DNA from: Mya arenaria
Lineage: Eukaryota; Mollusca; Bivalvia; Myida; Myidae
Length of the DNA: 64,000 nt
Assembly (NCBI RefSeq): GCF_026914265.1
Contig: NC_069129.1
Span: forward strand, 16,918,945-16,982,944
Reading direction: 5' to 3'
In this document: piece by piece, positions 10,756 to 22,009 of the stretch
Numbering within the stretch: position 1 is the first letter of the stretch
Layout: the number at the start of each line of letters is the position of its first letter
Notes under the pieces: generated by a model
Seen by the model: only the letters and a program-made list of their open reading frames with translations
Database searches by the model: none
What the model was told of the DNA's origin: nothing
Position numbers and translations under genes: made by a program

Positions 10756-12846
10756 ATGGCAAAAAAACAAGCCAAAATCACAGAGCCAGAAGAGCAAGAA
10801 GCAGAAGGCGTTCGTTGTTAACTCAGTGAAGAAGGCAAAAACGAAACCAATAGCAACCAACTTGAAGAAAGTAAGCCTGTTTCCCTCCCTGCTTTCATCC
10901 TTGTTTTGTCTCACACGCACACGTGGATTCTATCCAGATGAATTAGATTGTTTTACCCTTTGATTTTGTTAGCCCTTTTATCTTGCTGTCGATTGATTGT
11001 AATATTTATTACATCATTAAGAACAAAAAACATTCGAGGAGTGCGAGCAGAAAGGGTCTATCTGCCTTGTTATATAATGTCTCTTAGAACCATTTCGCTT
11101 ACACCGTTCGAATTGTTCGTGCTACTCGCTACTTCATATGTTGTGGGTGTTAGACTGACGTAGTGTGGATGCTGTTTCGATTGGATTCTGGGCCCACTTA
11201 TTTCACTGATGTCTCTTATGTCGCTTATGTCACTGATTTCAATAATGTTGATTATGTCATTGATGTCGCTTATGTCACTGATGCCGCTTATGTCACTAAT
11301 GTCGATGATGTCGATTATGTCACTGATGTCGCTTATATAAATGTCACTGATGTCTCTTATGTCATTGGTGTCGCTTATATAAATGTCACTGATGTCGCTT
11401 ATGTCACTGATGTCGATTATGTCACTGATGTCGCTTATATAAATGTCACTGATGTCGCTTATGTCACTGATGTCGATTATGTCATTGGTGTCCCTTATGT
11501 CAGTGATGTCGATTATGTCACTGGTGTCGCTAATGTCACTGATGTCGCTTATGTCACTCATGGGTTGGGTCGAAGGCTGAGACTCGTGATCAAAAAAAGT
11601 AAATTATTAAATCTTTCAAAAAATCTTTGATATTAGTATTTTTTTTAGAACTTTGAAGCCTGATTGGAGAAAAATGTTTTGTTTCTTTAGAATTCAGTAT
11701 TCTTTACCATTTTTGCTCTCGAAAGAGCGATTTTACTGACCTGTCTTACAAACACTACATGGAATGCTCATAGTATTCATATTATATTTATAAAATTTAC
11801 TAGTTGTTATGTAGGCGAATCCTGCACGATGTGAAATAATTAGTTTTAATCTTTGTTTATATTATCATGAAAATGTGGTGATTTTTTTTTGTTTTGCGGA
11901 ATTTAATGAGCATACTGCAGTAATGTTATAGAATGATAAATAATGGCGTGTTATATAGATTAAGAATGTTTCTTTGAAGGTCTACTCTACCTTACTTTGG
12001 TTATACTCTCATGTGATATCAATTAAATTGTTTTGTTTTTAGATGAACCTTCAGTCAAAGGCAAAGACGGAGAAGGCTGATGAAAGTTTCCGCTCCATCC
12101 GGAAGGAGCTGACAGAAGCGGCTAAAACGTCGTCACAAAAACCGAAACAATCACCAAAGGTAACTGGTGTAAGGCATAGTTGGTTTGGGTTGAAGGAGTT
12201 CTCTCCCATGCCGTTAGCTGGTATCTCACTTTCTAGCTTGCGATGACATGTTTGCGTTCTTCCCACGCTTAACGATGAGCTTTTTTTTTTTATTTATATC
12301 AATGATATTGGATCAATTCAACTAAATTAATCAATGAAAATCATGTGTTGCATGAATCGACTTACATGCTACAGAATTTTCTATTTTAAGTTTCGATATA
12401 TCGAAAGTTTTGCTATGTAAAGATGAAATGAAGTAAATTATTAATGAATAAGAATAGACAGGATAATTTAACTGACTAAGAATACAACCTCATTGGCTGA
12501 TGCATCGATAACGCAAAATCTGACGCAACAATGACAGTAGGCGGACCTTTAATCACCCGAGATAGGTGAAATTCTTAATGATCAAGTCTAATACTTAATG
12601 AATGTCTATCTGTAAATTCATTGGCTGAAAATGTAGGTTGTAATTCTAATTTGTGATATGATTTATACACTAGGGTTGGGTTGAGTGTGGTGTGCTTAAG
12701 TGTCATATCGGCGTTTATTTTCCAGTTAACAGCAAGATATTTACGAAACATGCATTTGATGAATTTTTCAGGCACAGAAACTGCCAAAGAAGGACGTGGA
12801 AGCTGTTGATATGGATATTGCTGCCGAAAGCTTCTCCAAGTTGTGA
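10756..12846 (+). CDS. RBIS: RBIS (C8orf59-type) ribosomal biogenesis factor, three exons
   Basis: Three exons, 10756-10870, 12043-12159 and 12772-12846, are joined by GT-AG introns in phase 0. They predict about 101 aa, close to the roughly 100-aa animal RBIS/C8orf59 nucleolar protein needed for 60S subunit assembly. Exon 1 gives KNKPKSQSQKSKKQKAFVV, then KAKTKPIATNLKK, matching the family signature K(P)xxTNLKK. Exon 2 gives KADESFRSIRKELTEAAK and exon 3 ends AVDMDIAAESFSKL. Oddity: after ATGGC there are seven A, while the conserved reading frame needs six. As written, the ATG at 10756 runs into a different frame that ends after 21 codons. A one-base homopolymer error in the assembly is the simplest explanation, since all splice phases and the downstream frame are intact. 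An acceptor-like TTTCTATTTCCAG ending at 10706 suggests a separate 5'-UTR exon upstream. AATAAA at 13584 may be the poly(A) signal. Confidence 0.85.
11190..11565 (+). repeat. 9/18-bp GATGTC minisatellite in RBIS intron 1
   Basis: Tandem array of 9-bp half units GATGTCGCT and TATGTCACT, making an 18-bp unit, with some longer units that add TATAAA. The period is a multiple of three, so the array is open in several frames on both strands and gives long meaningless readings (YVTDVAYV on +, DISDISDI on -). It lies entirely inside the intron. Confidence 0.9.
12474..12649 (+). repeat. ~190-bp dispersed repeat, copy B
   Basis: Second, diverged copy of the repeat at 10297-10490, in the same orientation and within RBIS intron 2. 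It carries AGAATACAACCTCATTGGCT, AGGCGGACCTTTAATCACCC and TGTAGGTTGTAATTCTAA. Confidence 0.65.
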
Positions 12847-14190
12847 AGCACGCGTGAAATAACATTTATTAACTATATAATAGCCAACTTTTTAAAAAAA
12901 TGAATATTTCCGTATGGATTGGAATGTTACTGGTGAATGAAAAAAACTGGAACATCTATGCGTTTGAGAGTGGAGAAATAAGCATAAAGAACATACATTA
13001 TACTAAAACTGTGCATAACAAAATATACCTGTTCGGAAATATCTCCTGAAATTGCATTTGTTAAAGAATACTTAATTCTAAAAATTCTCACAAGCTGTTA
13101 GGGAGGACATCTCTGTATTACAGTTACATTTATGGCAAGTAGTTGAGGTTAATAATAAGTTATCATGGAAAGGCTTGACGTTATTTTATACTAATTTAAT
13201 ATAAGGCACAGTTTCTTTTTTTCCGTATAGTTGATATTGATGGTGTTTGTTTTTATCAAAATGTTCTCTACTTGTAAAGTAAACTTTGATTGTGTACCCT
13301 TATAAAATGTGTTTGAGACGGAACTGTTTGCTTGTATTGTTTTTGATGTTATTACTGCTTTTGATAGTGTCTTAAAACGAAATTGAGTATGTAAACTACA
13401 CTCTTCAAAATTGATAAAGAGTCATTAAAACGACTGTTTTTTTTTTACTTTTATACATAAACTGTCTACATGAAATCGTAGCTAGGTCCCTTTATACTGT
13501 AATGACCGACTGTGTTTCTCAGCTTTTGTCTGAAATCAGTATGTTCTATATCAGTGAATGAACCATTGACTGTTTAAATGATCAATAAATAATTTTGCAG
13601 AGTGTATTATCATACCAAATTCATTGCAAATAAATAAATAAAAAACAATCCATATGTTAGTTGATCTTGTCGAAAAGGGTTGGTTTGCCTAAGGCTCTTT
13701 TTTGTTGTCCCAGTGAATAGGCAAAGAAGGAACTTATGAACCTACTGTGTAACATATCTTTGATGAAGATTATTCTATTCGTGTATGTGCTTGAATAGCT
13801 ATTGTTAACGAGTGTTTACCAGTGAATTATAATTCAGAAATTACAAACCCTCTCCACCCAATAAACGCATACTCCTTATTTCCAAAAAGTTCCAATTCAG
13901 GGTTTTTGTGAAATAGTGAAGTTTAATGTTATTTCATTTATAACAGAAATCAGCTTTTTGATTTGGCATTCGCAGTACATGAAGAAAATTAAGTAATAGA
14001 GGGGAGGTAAATATGGCGGTTTTGAGCTCAACTGATCACGGGGTTGATTCCCCTTCATGCCTGTGAATAACAAACTCATTTTATTTGACCCATAAATAAA
14101 TCTAATTTTTATAGCAAAAATATACTCCAGTTATTGCTTAAAACATTGAGTTTATACATTTTTTTGCAGTTAATGTTTTCCTTGAGAATT
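12847..14190. other. RBIS 3' UTR and following spacer
   Basis: AT-rich and without a supported second gene. The first about 740 bp are plausibly RBIS 3' UTR up to the AATAAA at 13584. From there to the DIRS-type relic I see nothing definite. Confidence 0.4.
13584..13589 (+). promoter_or_regulatory. candidate RBIS poly(A) signal AATAAA
   Basis: AATAAA in ATCAATAAATAATTTTGCAG, about 740 bp after the RBIS stop. An ATTAAA at about 13425 is an alternative. The choice cannot be settled from sequence alone. Confidence 0.4.
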
Positions 14191-14199
14191 GCTGATGTT

Positions 14200-16230
14200 A
14201 TGTTCCTATATGGGAAAAAACTGTTGTGAAATCCTGTTAAACGCATGAATAGATAACATCCATTCTGTATTGTCGTGAAATACTCTACTTTCTCTACCTG
14301 CAAGGTAACTATCTTTGCCTGGTACATGCTCAGCTGTTAGCCACATATTATGCTCACAGGCATATTCCCAAATTACACGTGCAATATCATTGCATTGTTT
14401 TGATCGGATACCCCCATGTGATTGATGCATGCAACTGCCGTAGAATTTTCAACTCTTACTCTGATGTGCTTATCTTTTAGGCGCAATGTATAAGCCTTTA
14501 ACCCAAGTATCACAGCGTTTAGTTCTAAATTATTGATATTGTCTTTAAAAGAAGCTTGAGCTACAGTCCACTGGCCACCTGTACTGTTATCTTTACATAC
14601 TGCCCCCATCCGTTTGAAGAGGCATCGGTTGTCAGTGAGATCACTGGAATGTCCATGTAAAGAGGCGCCTCGCTGTACTTGACAGCTCATAACTACCAGT
14701 CTAGATCATTCAGAAATTCAGCACTTAAATTCATCTGGGAATCAAAATTGCCTTTATTATATTTCAAAGCACTTGTTTTATCCTGTTCTAAATATTTTGT
14801 GTAAAGTATCTCATAAGGTATTGCAATATTATACGAAATCATTTTCAATAAAGCTGACCTCTCCATATAAATCTCAAATAATTCCTAAATTCCTCGGATA
14901 CGTTCACGGTATAATATGCATCTTTTAAATATCGACTCCAGAAACAACCAGGTGTTATAAGCCGCATAGCCGCATGTAAACTTTCCATTTCAAAATGTAT
15001 GTACTCGATTGACTCATTAAGAGATTTTAAGTTTAATATCACTCTGTATGAACCATTAGATTTTGGCCGTAAAAACACTGCCGAGATAAATTCCGCCACC
15101 ATAATGCTCTGCAGTCTCTATTACGCCTTAAAGTAAAATACTCTCTGTTTCTCCATCCAGCACTAGTGTCTTTTTTTGAATTTAATTTAGTTTCACGTAC
15201 ACGAGACTGATTTGGCCTGTCAATAAAGTCTATGGTACAGCAGTGAAAAGTGTCTAAAATATTATTGTTAGTGGTCAGTTGTTCACATTGGGTACCGAAA
15301 TGCTTTCGTCTGCCTGCTTATTTAATGGCATGTTGTTTGGGAGTCGCACTGAACTGTCCCCTGTGCGATCCTCTTCGGGGATATCCCCTCCCCCTCTGTG
15401 TTTGAGGATAACGCGGTGGATACGATCGTTATCCTAAAAAAGAACCTGATTTCCGGAAGGCACGGTGTTTCGTGTAATGTGTCTGTCTGAATTTCCCTGC
15501 ACGTACTTTAAATCCAATTTTGTTTGGTTCAGTTAACGATTCCAGCTGATCAATGATATTGTCCCCGAATAACATCTGTGTGACAGGATTCGTAATGGAA
15601 CATTTGGCCTGATATTCCTCGTTCAAGTCGCGCTTGTTTTATTCCCGCCTGCAGTCATTAGCATCTGCATTTCCCACGGCAGTCAATACTTTGGCATCCA
15701 CCGATTTTGTAACAAGTTCATCAAAATTCACACTCTCCTGGCAATCCCGTCCTGCAACCAAACTATCAATCACCTGCATGATCGGCACCATAGCTCTGAG
15801 TGCGAACTGCTGGATCTTTTGAAGCATTACGTCTTAAGAACGCGTTTTCGCTTCAATTATTCTCCATATTTCAGGATTTACTTGAGGGGGATTCAACTTC
15901 GTGACGTTTTCTGCCACGGGGTTCTTATCTGCCAAATCACTCCGTTTTTTGTCTTGCATTTTCTTGTCAATGATATTGTTTGTCAAACAGGCCAAATGTC
16001 CCGAAACTGGTGAGCCTTTAGCTTCACTCAATGACAAAGCCGCGGCAATGCACTCAAATATAACAGCCACCGTAACTGGCTGGCTGCAGCTGGCCTGGTC
16101 AGCGACATCAGGCGTTGGCATTGAGGAAGACTCATCTTCACTCTCATCGCATGATTCATGCATTTGTTTGCGAAGTCGATCTACGTCTGGCTTCAAATGC
16201 GCGAAAAATTGCATCATCTCTTGCATTTAT
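14200..16230 (-). mobile_element. DIRS-type tyrosine-recombinase retrotransposon, relic
   Basis: Minus-strand fossil with parts in the order expected for DIRS elements. A gag-like region lies at about 16226-15430 (acidic N-terminus, then the FALRAMVPIMQVIDSL and QMLFGDNIIDQLESL segments), reverse transcriptase at about 15102-14845 (LNLKSLNESIEYIHF, then LKDAYYTVNV), and a DIRS-type RNase H at about 14690-14280 (NNLELNAVILGL, then AEHVPGKDSYLAGRESR). No recombinase part was recognised here. The element is broken in several places and not recent. Confidence 0.8.
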
Positions 16231-16642
16231 GCGACGACCTAGTTAAGTTATATGTTATGCGATTTACAAAAACAATAAAGAAACTATGTATTTTCTCCTA
16301 TAATTAGTTAGACATAAACGTGACTGAACTTTGAGCTTAAACATGTTAGTCGTCTTTAAGTTATAGCAGTTTGAGTTTTAATAATAAAACATTAATTGGT
16401 TGTTGGTAAAATTCCTGTAATTTGTAATTATTTCTTTAGAAATCGACAGTTAAGCAGCATATCGTTTCTACAATTGAAAGTTAACACACACATGTAAGTA
16501 CGAAACCTAGTTGATCATAAATCTATTTTGAGCTGTCTAATTACATTTTTAATCAATATAGTCTTTACAAATATTGTCATTGAAATTGATATAGCCGTAA
16601 CTTGAAACGTGATACTACAAGGGGGATCGAAACTAGTCTAAA
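16231..16642. other. upstream region of the STAND/ankyrin gene
   Basis: About 400 bp between the DIRS-type relic and the first ATG of the STAND/ankyrin gene, which must contain its 5' UTR and proximal promoter. I see no TATA box I would defend. An in-frame TAG at 16634 blocks any upstream extension of the coding frame. Confidence 0.4.
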
Positions 16643-19600
16643 ATGGCGAACGTTCAGGTAAAGGACATCCGAAAAGATAAACGTAAACAGAATTATGATT
16701 CATGTAAGGTTGCTCTTGATGAAACAGGCGAGGCCTTGCTGCCTTTTACGGAGGACAAGCTCAAGGATTTACATCAGCAAATCTCACTACAAGTCGGAAA
16801 TCAACTTGTTTGTTACCAGCAATGCAGTAAGGTTACTTCACTAGACCACAAATCCAATCATCAATGGAAAAAACGGGTCAGGTTATTTTTCTTTACTTCA
16901 TTTCATTTACATTATCGAATTAATTCCTTAGATCATTTTAAAGTATAAACACAATCTTTGACACAAAGTTATGTATTAAAAGTATATTTTTCAACATTTA
17001 ACGATAATAATAAAAATAAGTAATGTTTTACAGGCTGTCTGCAGGAGTATTCGCCTTTGCTTCCAACATCGCCGCTACTTGTAGATTACTTCAAACAGCA
17101 TGGACCTCTCGTTGGCCGGGGATGGCTGTTTCAGTTATTGGATGAACAACTGAATAATACCAAGAAAAACGGCATTCTACTCGAAGCTGACATGGGGTAT
17201 GGGAAATCTGCTATTGCTGCTCACATTACACGTGCCAAAGATGGTGATCAAGGTATGGAAATGAGGAAACGTCTTATTGCTTTTCATGTTTGTAAATTTG
17301 ATGTCAAGAAAACACACCAGGCAGGAGTCTTCATTCAACGACTAGCTTCAATGATCTCAAACAATATTCCAGAATTTAACGAGACTATTAACGACTGTTT
17401 ACATTCCTTCAATACCGAGCAATGCGATTCCGACCCATTTGGTTGCATAGATGAATGTATCATTTTCCCCTTAAAACAAACGAATATATCCGATGAAAGA
17501 AAAGGAAACAGGCTTATTTTAATCGATGCTTTGGATGAATGCTATGGAACATTTTTGTTTGAAAAAAGTAACAAATTGTTCAATCTCATGGAACGCCGTG
17601 CACATATGCTGCCAAGTTGGATAAAGTTACTGGTAACGAGTAAAAGGCTATCACGTAATGAGAGACTTGAATATAATTTAGACAGAATTTACTTTCATAA
17701 CCTTGAACCCCGGAATTTAAATGACATTGATCTATATTTCAACCAGTCTAATGCTTCTAGAGAAAAAAACGTCACGTTTTTCCAGCTTGCCGTTAATGCA
17801 GATCCTACACAGCCTAACCAAATAAGCGATTTGAATAGCTATTATCGAGACCAGTTTGATAGATGGTATGACCACGGGTTTGATTTGTCAAAATCCATTT
17901 TGGAAGCGTTGTTGACAACCTCTCTTCGGAAATATCCAGACAATATAAGAAAAGTAATTTCATCAAATGTCGTCCACAGTGTATCACCTCCGATATTTGA
18001 AAAGGAGCTTTCCATTATACGACAGTTCACAGACAAAGTTAATGGCGAAATTGAGTTCAAACATTTTTCGTTAGTTATGTGGCTGCTAGAAAAGTGCCCC
18101 CGTGAGTACAGACTTTCCCTTTCTGATGGCCATCAAGCAAATGCGCATTATATTCTGTATGAACTAAACACATCTAATATAACTTTTGATGTCACAGATT
18201 TACTTTTACACATACATTATGCTAAAGCGGATTCAGGTCTACACGAAGAATTTATAAACATACCGAAACATGTCATCTTTAAAATGGAGGAGAAATTTCA
18301 TGAAGGACCTGTGGTAAGAATAATTAAAAAAGGAAAAATGAAAGAAATACCGGAGGTATTGTTCCATCACTTTCCAGGGGGCAATCACTTTAGTGCTGAA
18401 AACATTTCAGTGGGGTTTATTGCTGCAGAAAACGGATATACTTACGCTTTAAAGCAACTGGTAAATCACGATGCGGATATACACTTTCGCATGCCAACGT
18501 TTTCAAATATATTAACGATGCATGACGCTGTAGAGATAGCAACTAATTTTAAGCACTGGAATTATGGGTTGCTAGACATAGCAGCACAAAACGGACATAC
18601 AGAGACAGTCAAACTAATTTTACACAATGATTTATTCTCCTTTTATAAGTTACATGAACGAAACGGATTAAACCTCTCACCATGGCATCTTGCTTGCATG
18701 TTTAATCGTAGTAAAGTGGTTGAAGTGTTTTTGCAGTTCAATCGCTCATTTATTGACTGGAAATGTTTGTACTTTGCAGCTGAAAAGGGCAATATTGAAA
18801 TCGTAAAACTCCTTTTAGATGCAGGTATTTACGACGAATGTGTGTTATGCACAAATAAATTATACTGGATTCCAGATGGCACAGCTAGAGTACAAGGAAA
18901 TATGATCCCTGAAAACGATTCGATGTACGTTCTCTTTGATGACTGGAGCGAATTGGCATGTGAATCCGCCTTACATGCAGCTATTCGACAAAATCACCTA
19001 AATGTTGTAAGGGAGTTGTTGAAGGAGAGCCAGCATTCAACGCTTCATTGTTTTGACCGAGGGGGTCGCCCTCCTGTTATCGCTGCACTTCAAAGTAATC
19101 GTACTGAAATGGTTAGACTTTTCCTTCAAGTGAGTAACGCGCACAGAATAAAAGTGCAATGCCATAAAATGGCGGTGTTAAAAGACAATATACAAATACA
19201 CAACATAGAATTGGTAAAAATGAACACTATGAAATGCAAAGCCGGTCACGGTATTGAGCACGCCATTTCACCAATGCCTGTGGTATTACAAAACATATTT
19301 GATCATACAAAGTTTGACTTTAACCGAAGAGACGAAGACGATTGTTTACCCATCCATTATGCCGCCTGTGGAAACAACGTTGACTATCTTCAATTTTTAC
19401 TGCAACGTCATGAGATGCTGTTTGAAACACTTATTTGCTTTAATAACACAAACGCCTTTCATTCAACGATTCACTGTAGAGCATTTGGTACCTTCATTTA
19501 CTTTATTAATAGCACGTTGTCTAAGTCCGGTTTTGGACAAAATGTTAAAGAATATGTGTTGTACCTGCTCAAACTGTCAAATAACCAAGAAGAATACGCA

Positions 19601-21964
19601 AATAACGCCACTGACAAAATATGGAGTGAAATGTTCAAACTTATGATTGAAAAGTTTCACGTTGATATTTCAATGATGGTAGATGATGACGGTAACAATA
19701 TGCTTCATTACATCGTAAAGAACGGACATTTTAAATTACTTAAATATCTGGTAGCAAAGAAGCGCGATGCCACTTTGGAGTTATTGCACAGAAGTTCATT
19801 AAACGGAAAGTCACAAATTACATATTTAGCAAAATACATGGCTAAGCGCATGTATGTCCGAACTGGAATACCTTTATTTACAAGTCCACATTCAAGCCCA
19901 CATTCAGTTCAACAAGAACAGAAAAAGCTATCGTCTAGTGAATACTGTTTTTCATTAATATCGCGTTTTTTAAATCAATACGGGATGTTTAAAAGTGAAG
20001 ACAAGATTACCATTATGCAACAATTACTTCAAATAAAAAGTTATAATTTAGTTGACGTTTATCTTAAGTATATCATTCCAGTAGATGAATTATTCAAGAC
20101 AACCGTGTTTGCTACTTTTCTGGACTTCGACAACACTGGGTATGTAATTACGAACTATCTGTTGTTTCTTCTTCATGACATCAAAATGCAACAGATTGAT
20201 TTTGAAAGATATGAATTTGTCCATTGTTCTACATGTCAAGATCTTCGTTACAAATGCTTAGCACATCAGTTTACACGTAAAATTGCCCTTTTTCAAGGAA
20301 ATTTAAATATCCATTTCGGTGAGATACAGGAAAAGATATATCGTAATGTATTTGAACATATGATTGCATATACAGATACAAGTATCTTATCATCTTGTGT
20401 GGATCAACAGGGTTTGAATATTTTAGAGTTGGCTATAAACAGGAAATCCTTAATGTTGATGACATTGTTTAGGAACAAAGGTGTTCAAACTAAATCTCCT
20501 GAAGAACTCTTACTCCGCTCCTTTAAGGCGAACGATCATATTGAAAAAATACCAGTTACTTTAGTGAATTCCACATCTCGGCAGTCGGTAGATCTGGTAG
20601 ATATTCATTTCCATACACACGAACAAATCGTGAAAATATTTAACACAACTACGAAAAAGGGTAAACAAGGTAACGCCGAGTTATTGTCCCTTATGATGCA
20701 AAACGATATACACCTTCTTAACATTGCATGTGTTCTCCGGGAAAGACATGACCATTTTTACGCTAGTTTTATTGGTATATATAGCTCAAAACTATCGAAA
20801 CCTTTTATTTGCATGGATCGTTCAGCGAACTTCTCTCTAATTCACGTGTTGGCTCTACATGGCTATTCGAACACTATTGAAAGATGCGTGAAGTACTTCG
20901 GAAGAAATATTCTTGACTGTTTAAATATTGATCATTTTACGCCATTATATTTGTCCAAAGTTTATGACAAGACAAATACAACATTTAACACTATTTTAGA
21001 AAACAGTCCAAATAAACATCTCACATTTCCTAGAAAACCAGCCGAAAAACATTTTCTATATAACCTTGTTACCCAATTCTATTTTTCGAAAGGCGAACAC
21101 CGAAAGGCACTGTGCTATTTGCGATATTTAAATAGACCAAAAATGAACATTTATAAATCTATAAAACAGTACAGGTGTTTCAAATCAATTACGCAATACA
21201 TTATCACACCTAAATCCTATCAGCGATTTCTAAAAGATCTTAAGCTTAAACTGATTGAGCGTTCTTTTAACGAACTTCGCCAGTCGTTTTTAGACAAAAT
21301 GAATTATTTGAAGGTATCCAATGCTCTTGTCTCTGTTCCCGTTAAGCAAGAAACACCTATAAGCTCAAACATGATGAAACTCAAACGTTTCATATGCATT
21401 CTACATGTGCGTAATTATAAACAATGTTTAGTTCGAAGAAATATAAAAGTTTTGTTACAAACCAAACCGGATGGTTTTGCCTCTTTTGGTAAGTATATCA
21501 TCAGACTGACTCTTTCAAATCGGTTTAAATACATTTGTAAATATCACATGGACGCTTTTGAATCTGAAATGTTTCGCACACAACAGTCATCTCAGCGATG
21601 CGTCACCAAACATTTATTCAAACGGTTTTGTATTGATCCAACGATATATTTTCAGAAATTTCTTTTAAGAACAGAATACATACACTCGCCTGACTTTGAA
21701 AAATCATTTTCCGGACAAAGATTTAGACAAGTATTCCGTAATACAAACGAGTTTAAGATTTTTTCCGATAATGAAGTATATAAATACAAATATATGGATG
21801 CTTTTAGATACTATCCAATTGTTAAATTTTCTTTTCAGTATAGTATAACAGATCACCATAAAAAGATATTTCCTAATTTTGAATATATTAACTCGTCTAT
21901 GAGTAGTGACTTAGTACGCAATGCCTATACTAAGTTCAAAAACACACAGGGCGGCGAATATTGA
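16643..21964 (+). CDS. STAND (NACHT/TANC-like) ATPase with ankyrin repeats, 1704 aa
   Basis: Exon 1 is 16643-16826 and exon 2 is 17034-21964. The 207-bp intron is GTAAGG...TTTTACAG in phase 1 and the total is exactly 1705 codons. The start is supported by an A at -3, a G at +4 and an in-frame TAG nine bases upstream. The NTPase begins with VGRGWLF near residue 88, the signature of TANC-like STAND proteins. Walker A is GYGKS at about 116-120, Walker B LILIDALDEC at about 222-231, and the sensor-like LLVTSKR at about 260-266. About eight to ten ankyrin-type repeats follow between about 520 and 1350, for example LLDIAAQNGHTETVKLIL, LYFAAEKGNIEIVKLLLDAG and ESALHAAIRQNHLNVVREL. The last about 370 residues belong to no family I know but are conserved in the second copy on the minus strand. 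There is no signal peptide or membrane segment, so a cytosolic nucleotide-dependent scaffold or sensor is likely. A role in innate immunity is inferred from the class only. Satellite DNA begins within 50 bp of the stop. Confidence 0.85.
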
Positions 21965-22009
21965 TATTTTACTCTTAAAGGAAGCCAAATCTAGCATATC
22001 GTTGTATTT

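Noticed and set aside
11070-11630. Long open readings on both strands (DISDISDI-type and YVTDVAYV-type proteins)
   Set aside because: They are by-products of a 9/18-bp tandem repeat in an RBIS intron. A period divisible by three keeps all frames open.
12575-12865. 96-aa minus-strand open frame antisense to RBIS exon 3
   Set aside because: It overlaps the well-supported RBIS exon and the repeat copy B. No domain or splice support.
16827-16948. Continuation of exon 1 to a stop near 16948 as a separate 101-aa protein
   Set aside because: A strong donor GTAAGG at 16827 and an acceptor at 17033 keep phase into the large exon. The extra readable codons are intron sequence.
17057-17059. TTG at 17057 as the start of the STAND/ankyrin protein
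   Set aside because: It is only the first start-like codon of the open frame after the intron. Joining exon 1 (ATG 16643) through a GTAAGG donor in phase 1 extends the frame exactly, so the true start is upstream.
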